Source: Babylonia areolata
Taxonomy: Eukaryota; Mollusca; Gastropoda; Neogastropoda; Buccinidae
Reading direction: 5' to 3'
DNA: 64,000 nucleotides
Assembly: GCF_041734735.1 (NCBI RefSeq)
Contig: NC_134879.1
Location: forward strand, 7,354,810-7,418,809
Positions 58,006 to 64,000 of this stretch are shown in pieces. A program made the translations under genes and the position numbers. Within the stretch, counting starts at the first letter, position 1. Each line of letters begins with the position of its first letter. Below the pieces are notes generated by a model. The model was not told the origin of the DNA. It ran no database searches and saw nothing but the letters and a program-made list of their open reading frames with translations.

Positions 58006-59160
58006 CTGTTTATAATATGAATATGAGGGAAAGGTTCAAGTCCACCCGATTAAATGATACTTGACCGCGTGTTCAAGAACGCTGATTGAAGATGCCGGTT
58101 AGAATGAACTGCTCGTACTAGAAAATGAATATACATTTAAATAACGACCAGTCTTCTGACCTGTCCCAGTGCGATGATGATGTCTTTTTCCCCCCCAGAC
58201 GTGTCAATGACTGACACCACAGAAATCAGACACATAATTCGAATAGCCTGTTTACATTGTTCGTGTTTCCTGTGGCCAATTCAGCTGCTGCCTTTCCTAT
58301 GTGGCTGGGTCCTCCTTTTGCGTCCCACGGAAAGCGGACACATCATCGCTGACATCATGTCCGATCGAGTTGGATGGCACGTGTGAAGCAAGAGGTGTGC
58401 ATTTCGTGATCATACCCGGGGAGAGACAGAATGGGAAAGAGTTGGGAAGGATGGGGGTTGCACACAACTGACTACATTTCTGGTATCCGTGGATGCCTAT
58501 CGTCAGAGACATGGTATGGTTCTGTTTCTTTTAGTTTTGTTGTTGATTTCTTACTTGTTCCCACTCTCAAACACTGTTCTACCTGTACCTACACATCGCC
58601 TGTTCCAACCGAACAGACCATCCACAAAAAAAACAATGGATTTCTCGTACACTATCTGTGTAGAAATGAACTAAAACTTTATAATTAAATTTTGAATCAC
58701 GTTGCAGTAAACTTGTCAAACATTAGACCTATAGAAATCTTTACTGGCGGATCTAGCAACAGTCTGATACGATCTTTTAGTTCACACTTACCACATAAAT
58801 ATCACTGCTGTGATCTTTGTCGCTGCTCTCCATTCACAGCCTTCAGAGATTATTCTCACGGCACGTTATTTTTTGTCTTTTTCCCCTTCATATATCACTA
58901 TTACTATAAACAGATAGCGAAACGCAGATAAATTTGTTCCGTTTAGTACCCACATCATCAATGATTCATGTAAGGAAAAGGCAGTGCTGAAGAAGCTCTA
59001 TTGTGAATTGTCGACGCCATTGGGTATATATCTGCGATGATTCTGTGTGTGTCCATCATATGAGAAAATTTTACTCTCCATTTATTTCAGCTACAGCTGA
59101 CATACAACTAAATTCCATAGCCTTGCCAAGGCTCGCCCCTGTTTTCATTCCCCTCCTCCC
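58006..59160. other. No gene seen
   Basis: No coding or repeat could be supported. Confidence 0.5.
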
Positions 59161-60268
59161 TTTTTGACTCACTTGTGTAAACAAAGTGAGTATGTTTTAA
59201 CCCGGTGTTCGGTTCTCTGTGTGTATGTGTGTGTGTGTGTGTGTTTCAGTGTGTGTGTGTGTGTCTGTGTGTCCGTGGTAAACTTTAACACTGCCATTTT
59301 CTCTGCAAATGCTTTGTCAGTTGACACCAAATTTGGCATAAAAATATGAAAAATTCAGTACTTCCCAGTCATCTTGTTTAAAACAATATCGCACCTCTGG
59401 GATGGGCACACAAAAAAGAAGAAAAAAAGCCAAATTATATGCAAACTGAATTTACTGTTATATATATATATATATATGTTTTTTATTCTCTAAACTTGGC
59501 ACTTTGACCTGATATTCTCACACAAGAGCAGTCATTTTTATCATTTTTTGTTCAAACAGGAACTTCTTTCGCTAAGCATGGAAGTTATATTTCTGGTGCA
59601 TGTCTTTGCTGCAGATAGTAAAAAAGGGAAATTAATCTGCAATTAATGCTAGGGGGTTTAATTTGCTTTAAACTGATCTTTCTCATCTTAAACATTACAT
59701 TCTGAAATTATACTCAATACATAAAAAGCTTGTGAGTTTTACTCTCAGTGTACAGGGCTTTCACTATGTTCATTCGCCCAAGTGGTCTTTTTCGGAAAAT
59801 ACTCAAATCAATACTACCAGTGGACTTATAGATCTATTGGCTGAACCCTGAAGGTCATGGGCAAATCAATTGCGTACACATATTTATACATATTCAAAGT
59901 GCGTGCTCGTATTCCTCGCGAACGCTAAAGTCGCCATTTTGTTTCAAGTTGTTGACCTGCCTGTTCAATCCTATATTCAATCGACAATACACTATAACAT
60001 GTGATGGAAAGTTGGAGAAGGAGACCTTTATAAAAGCATGTTTAAATGTTAAATTTTTGAACGTCACTTGAGGAGCCACGATAGTGTATTGCCGGGGGTA
60101 AGACAGTTTCTTCTCACCCAAACACGCGATGTTCAAATCAGCCGTCAGGACTTTTTTTTTCTTCTTTTTTTTAACCCGAAGCTTTATACTAACAAATACA
60201 GAACACATTTTAACGATTAGATTTTTAAATGTATCAGAAGTGAGTCTTGAAGGCCTTGCCTCTCTTGT
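59161..60268 (+). mobile_element. Dispersed TIR-like element, copy with both ends
   Basis: 5' TTTTTGACTCACTTGTG (inverted motif at 59,166-59,177), which also pairs with AAAGTGAG just downstream. TG tract 59,218-59,270. Block CCGTGGTAAACTTTAAC; block CACCTCTGGGATGGGC; block GAACTTCTTTCGCTAAGCATG. Then CATTTTGTTTCAAGTTG at 59,935, the tRNA-like block, and 3' CAGAAGTGAGTC (60,235-60,246) with TTGAAGGCCTTGCCTCTCTTG. No protein is encoded, so it is non-autonomous. Class unknown: the inverted motif suggests a DNA transposon, while a T-rich flank on one side could equally be a poly(A) tail read in reverse. Confidence 0.85.
60069..60150 (+). other. tRNA-like block, degraded, inside the dispersed element
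   Basis: Homologous to 17,569-17,641, with an altered A box (TAGTGTATTGCCGGGGG) and B box (ATGTTCAAATCAGCC), followed by a T/C tract. Confidence 0.55.
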
Positions 60269-60544
60269 TTCTCTCTCTTTTACTCGTCGGTCGTTCTGCG
60301 TCCTGAAGTTTCTTCCATACCATGAATTTATACAAGCTCATGAAACCTAGTTATTGTTCTTGTTATTGTTTCCTTCCTCGTTCCCATTCCCCGTTTTTCC
60401 TCACGGAACCACGAAAATGAAACAGGAATTAACTTATTCAAAATCGTTCTTGAACTTTGCCATAAATATAGGACATTCCCATTCTGGCCAAGTGGATGCG
60501 AATCTCGACAGAACTGCAAGCATCTTTGAATATGCGCACGTTTC

Positions 60545-62290
60545 TTGAGTCTTGATTGGGTCTTTGCTGTTTGTCAAGAGTTTCATTTTCTCGGCGCTAT
60601 TCTCCATTCCGAACTTATTAATATTTCGTCCAAACGGTTCACCAGTTTTGCTAGTTCTCCATCACTTCCTGCCAGCCCAACAATATCATCAGCGAATGGG
60701 AGATTTACGATGGAACGTCCTCCGGTGTTGCTAGTGCCAGAGCGTCCTTCCAGGGCATCAGGAGACAACGTTGAGGGACTCCAACTGACGAGCGGAACTA
60801 GTCGCCGACAGTTTCTTGAACAAGGACTGCACTGCTGGTTTTTGCATACAGCTGTTTCGTGTTGATCAGCTTTCGACTCATGCTGTACTTCTTCACTGTT
60901 GCCCACAGTGCATCATGCCACACTCAAATGCGTTCTTTTGGACGATGATGACGTGATAAATGTTTCGTTGGTGTTGGCTATATTTCTCGCACAGAACACG
61001 AAGGTTGAAAATTTGTTCTCTGGTACTTCTCCCACCCAACTTGTTCTTATGCAATGCCTTCTTCTGCCTGTGGCCTGAGTCTGTTCAGGATCACTCTGAG
61101 CATCACTTTGCTGATCAGGCTGATAGTCCTGTAATTCCGGCAGAATTGTAAATTGATAAATTAATACCACATAAATATAAAGCACATATGTAAATGCTCA
61201 GTTTATGCAATTTATTCCGTGCTGGGAAGAAAACACAACTTAATTTAAGTAAATTCATAAAACTTGGAATTGGTGTGTAACTTTAGTTACATCTAGAACG
61301 TGCTTGTCAGTATGTTAAAGTTTGATTTGTTTTGTTGAAAATCATTATTATTCTTAGCGCGCGTGTGTGTGTGCGTACGTGTGTGTGTGCGTTTTTGCGT
61401 GTTTCGGAAAAAAAACTGTTGGACTGAAGTTGTAATTCAATTAGTATGCATTGTTATTGTATCATCCACACTCCCAAAGGGGCAAAAGGATTAAATTTCT
61501 TCTTTGTAAGTTATCTTTCTTGGGTAGTGATAATCAGATTCTGTCCATGTTGTCGGACATTAACCAGTCTGCAACATTTTGTTATAGATTCTGGTAATAG
61601 CTGTCACTGCCTCTCATTGTTTTATCAGTTCAGCTGGTATGTTGTCGATGCCCGCTGACTTCCCTTAGTGATCTTACTGCTTCCACCGCTTCTTCACGCA
61701 GTATTGTAAAGTCATCGTTTGTTGACGACTCTTATATAGTGTACTGGTGTCTCCGTTTGTCCTATGGTTGTAAAGCTTTCTACAATAATATGTCTATCTT
61801 TCACAATGTCATTTTCTTCTGTGGGGTATTTCCTTCTTTGTCTTGCATCGTGCTAACTCTAGACTGCCTTTACTTGGCCGTATCTTTCGCAACTTAGAAT
61901 GACTTTCTTCTGTTGTTCTTGTTCAGGCAATCTTCTATTTCATTGCACTCTTATTTAGACTAGATCCACCCAATCCTCCTTGGCTTTCTTATTGCCTTGT
62001 CTGATCGTTTAGTTGACCTCGTATTCTGATGTTTTGTTGTGTGGCTACTTCATGTCTTATCGATCGTCACAATAAGTCCAAGATCTCCTCTGTGACCCAG
62101 GGCAGAGTTTTCCAGTGGCGTTTTCCAAGCAGTTCTGTGACTGCTTCAGTCATTACTGTGTTGAAGTTGGAGGTCATCACTTTATCATCATCATCACGCG
62201 CTAGTAGTGGTGCAAACTTTCCGCCAATTGTTGCTTTGAAGGATTAACAGATGGAAGGATCTTTCAGTCTGTCTAGGTTGAATTTCAGTC
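60545..62290 (-). mobile_element. RTE-clade LINE, inverted 5' segment
   Basis: On the minus strand, protein order from 62,290 down: linker LKFNLDRLKDPSI, ATIGGKFAPLLARDDDD, VTELLGKRHWKTLPWVTEEI, and near 61,720 REEAVEAVRSL. Then RT (VMLRVILNRL near 61,090 in pieces), FADD in LPFADDIVGLAGSDGELAKL near 60,650, ending SKDPIKTQ at about 60,549. Decayed, with shifts and about 360 bp of foreign, TG-containing sequence at 61,141-61,500. The endonuclease is absent. It ends exactly where the plus-strand segment starts in the protein. Confidence 0.88.
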
Positions 62291-62940
62291 TGGTCAACAG
62301 CTGGAAACAGTGAAGCAGTTTAAGTACTTTGGTGCCATCATCACTGAAGAAGGGTCTAAGACCGAAATATTGACAAGAGCTCAGCAGACTGCAACAGCAC
62401 TGGCAAGACTGAAGCTCATATGGACAGACAAGAACATCCGTCAGTCTCAGAACAAAGATGAGGCTCCAACATGCACTGGTTCCTTCTGTTTTCTTGTGTG
62501 CATGCGACTCCTGGACTCTTTCAGCAGAGCTTCAGAGAAGGATCCAACCAATGGAAATGAGATGCTTCAGGAGACTACTTAGCATCTCCTACAAAGACCA
62601 CATGACAAATGAATTAAGAAAAAACATAAGACAGCACGATGTTCGGTCTGAAGACTTCCTGTCACAGTGAAAAAAAGGGAAATGAGATGGTATGGCCACG
62701 TATCAAGATCCGACGGTTTCTCCAAGAATCAGGGAAGAGTGCAGGGGAAAAGGAGACGAGGCAGACAGCGAAAGAAGTGGGTAGATAACATCACTGAGGG
62801 GACACAGAGTAGTTTTGCCAAAGCTCAGGTTCTATCCCAAGACCGCCAGAAATAATGAATGTTGGTGATGAGGTCAGCAGTGTAGCGCCCCCACGACCAA
62901 ACCAAGTTTCGGGACCAGTCACAGCGACAGTGATGTTTTT
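62291..62940 (+). mobile_element. RTE-clade LINE, 3' segment of the same insertion
   Basis: From GQQLETVKQFKYFGAIITEE (62,292) through ATALARLKLIWTDKN, CDSWTLSAELQRRIQPMEMR, CFRRLLSISYKDHMTNE and RWYGHVSRSDGF to GKRRRGRQRKKWVDNI. It continues as a degraded 3' end (CACGACCAAACCAAG, then GCGACAGTGATG near 62,933). Shifts near 62,450 and one stop near 62,669. It is the C-terminal part that is lacking from the inverted segment. Confidence 0.9.
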
Positions 62941-64000
62941 TGAGAAAGCAGATGTCGGGAAAAGAATATCACTGTTTGTTCAGTAAACAATAACAGCAGT
63001 GATTCTAGGGCGAATATGTTGTCTTAACTTTCTCAACGATTCGGTTCAACAAAAGTAAGCTGCTTGCAATGTTACAGGAACCCAGACCTGCAGCGATAGC
63101 TTTTGGATCTCGGCTGTTCAACTGTTTCCCACGCTCTCTCTCTCTCTCTCTCGTTTCTCAGGGCAAAGGAGAAAAACAGGCAGTACCTACTATTAAAAAA
63201 AGATAATAAAATAAAATAAAAAAACACGAGAGAACTTGAGGACACAGCTGGAAGAGACGCGGACGTACGTGGTAATGTTGATCAGTTGTTTTTTCTTCTG
63301 TTTACATACATATATTTATATGTGTGTCCCAGTTTCTGTAACTTGGTGCAGCGTGCCGGCATGGCCGGATGCATTATATTTTGTTAGCCGTGACTGCGGT
63401 CGAATCGACTGATACCGGCCAAGCAACCGTGTGTGTGTGTGTGTGTGTGTGTGTTAGAGAGAGAGATTCCAGATTCCAGATGGTTTAATGTTCACAAGTC
63501 ATCAGTGTCATAACATAGTCAACAATAACAGACAGTGTTCCAGTTCATTACAATTTTGCTTGGACTCTACACAATCCTACAATTTACTTAGCTGACATGT
63601 GGATAAGTCACACACACACACACACACACACCGCGCGTGCGATGCATCCTTCATTTGAATTGGGTTGTGGCCTGCGGCTCACACCTGCACTGCATTGTAT
63701 CGGAGATTAGAAAAGAGAGATAAACCACTTGCAGAAATTGCTGAAGCCAGGCAGCCTGCGCCGCGACACGCATTCATTATTCATGAGCTGCCTTTGCCCC
63801 GCCCAAACGAAAGGAAAGCGTCAGTCGAACGCAGTCTCCTGAGTGATTTTATAATTTGGATTACACCTTTTTTCCCTTTTCTGTTTGCTTCATCCCACGC
63901 AGATGTCAAACTCAATTTTGTTGTGAATAACATTCCTAAATATTTATATGTATTGGTTACTTTTATTTCCCTATCACCACAGCACCATTTTTCACAAGTC
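62941..64000. other. No gene seen; microsatellites and a GC-richer patch
   Basis: (CT)n at 63,136-63,153, (TG)n at 63,430-63,453, (CA)n at 63,611-63,632. 63,640-63,840 is less AT-rich and holds CCCCGCCC (63,797-63,804), which could be a promoter element, but no start site or exon is recognisable. Confidence 0.4.

Overview
The window looks like a repeat-dense intergenic and intronic stretch from a mollusc nuclear genome, most likely a gastropod. The evidence is three-fold: non-LTR retrotransposons of several clades; a tRNA-headed SINE and other dispersed repeats that I recognise from memory as common in gastropod genomes; and abundant (TG)n, (GA)n, (ATT)n and pentanucleotide tracts. No bacterial-style gene organisation is present. 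Species-level assignment is not possible from the sequence alone.

Only one host gene is well supported. Two minus-strand exons (52,265-52,000 and 51,719-51,534), joined by a phase-0 intron, encode the C-terminal part of a BH3-only cell-death protein that resembles vertebrate BAD. It has an RxRSxSxP-type Akt/14-3-3 site followed by a BH3 helix, LRRISDEF, with a PKA-type serine inside it. The 5' exons are not recognised. The repeat-poor stretch 45,650-51,533 may be its long 3' UTR. A short minus-strand segment at 18,813-18,998 resembles a decayed MYC-type bHLH. One hypothetical exon (33,466-33,882) is listed with low confidence.

Layout: 0.07-1.7 kb, 5'-truncated LINE. 1.8-2.8 kb, degenerate-word repeats. 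2.9-9.3 kb, minus-strand L2/CR1-like LINE split by a nearly whole RTE (4,604-7,827) with a perfect 13-bp target-site duplication. 9.3-12 kb, little. 12.0-17.8 kb, a Russian doll: a dispersed element holding an RNase H LINE fragment and an RTE-like LINE with a C-terminal C2H2 finger, which itself holds a third LINE tail. 19.3-20.9 kb, palindromic word repeats and another C2H2-LINE end. 21.4-22.3 kb, a SINE split by the same dispersed element. 23.4-25.0 kb, a 49-bp tandem repeat and a ~178-bp satellite-like array. 25.8-27.3 and 31.8-32.4 kb, two opposed copies of a mosaic repeat. 27.4-31.3 kb, LINE 3' UTR and a decayed C2H2 LINE. 34.5-38.3 kb, an L2/CR1-like LINE with an in-frame duplication in its RT. 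41.4-44.0 kb, a C2H2 LINE lacking its catalytic core. 44.1-45.2 kb, an ancient reversed RT. 45.6-52.3 kb, the BAD-like gene. 53.6-55.4 kb, a possible LTR fossil. 56.3-57.9 kb, skewed tracts and an L2 fragment. 59.2-60.3 kb, another copy of the dispersed element. 60.5-62.9 kb, an RTE copy with a textbook 5' inversion.

The most unusual signal is a set of short degenerate words (a: AGACCTGGGGAA-type; b: TATTGTCGCC / TATTGCCGC; c: CCCGGGGTA with GGCCTAGGC dyads; d: TGTCCTAAAATCGTCCC; e: CTGACCACTGCTGACC). They recur at distant sites, in tandem, in preserved order (d-e-a-b, a-b, c-a) and in both orientations. This looks like a modular non-autonomous repeat family made of private minisatellites.
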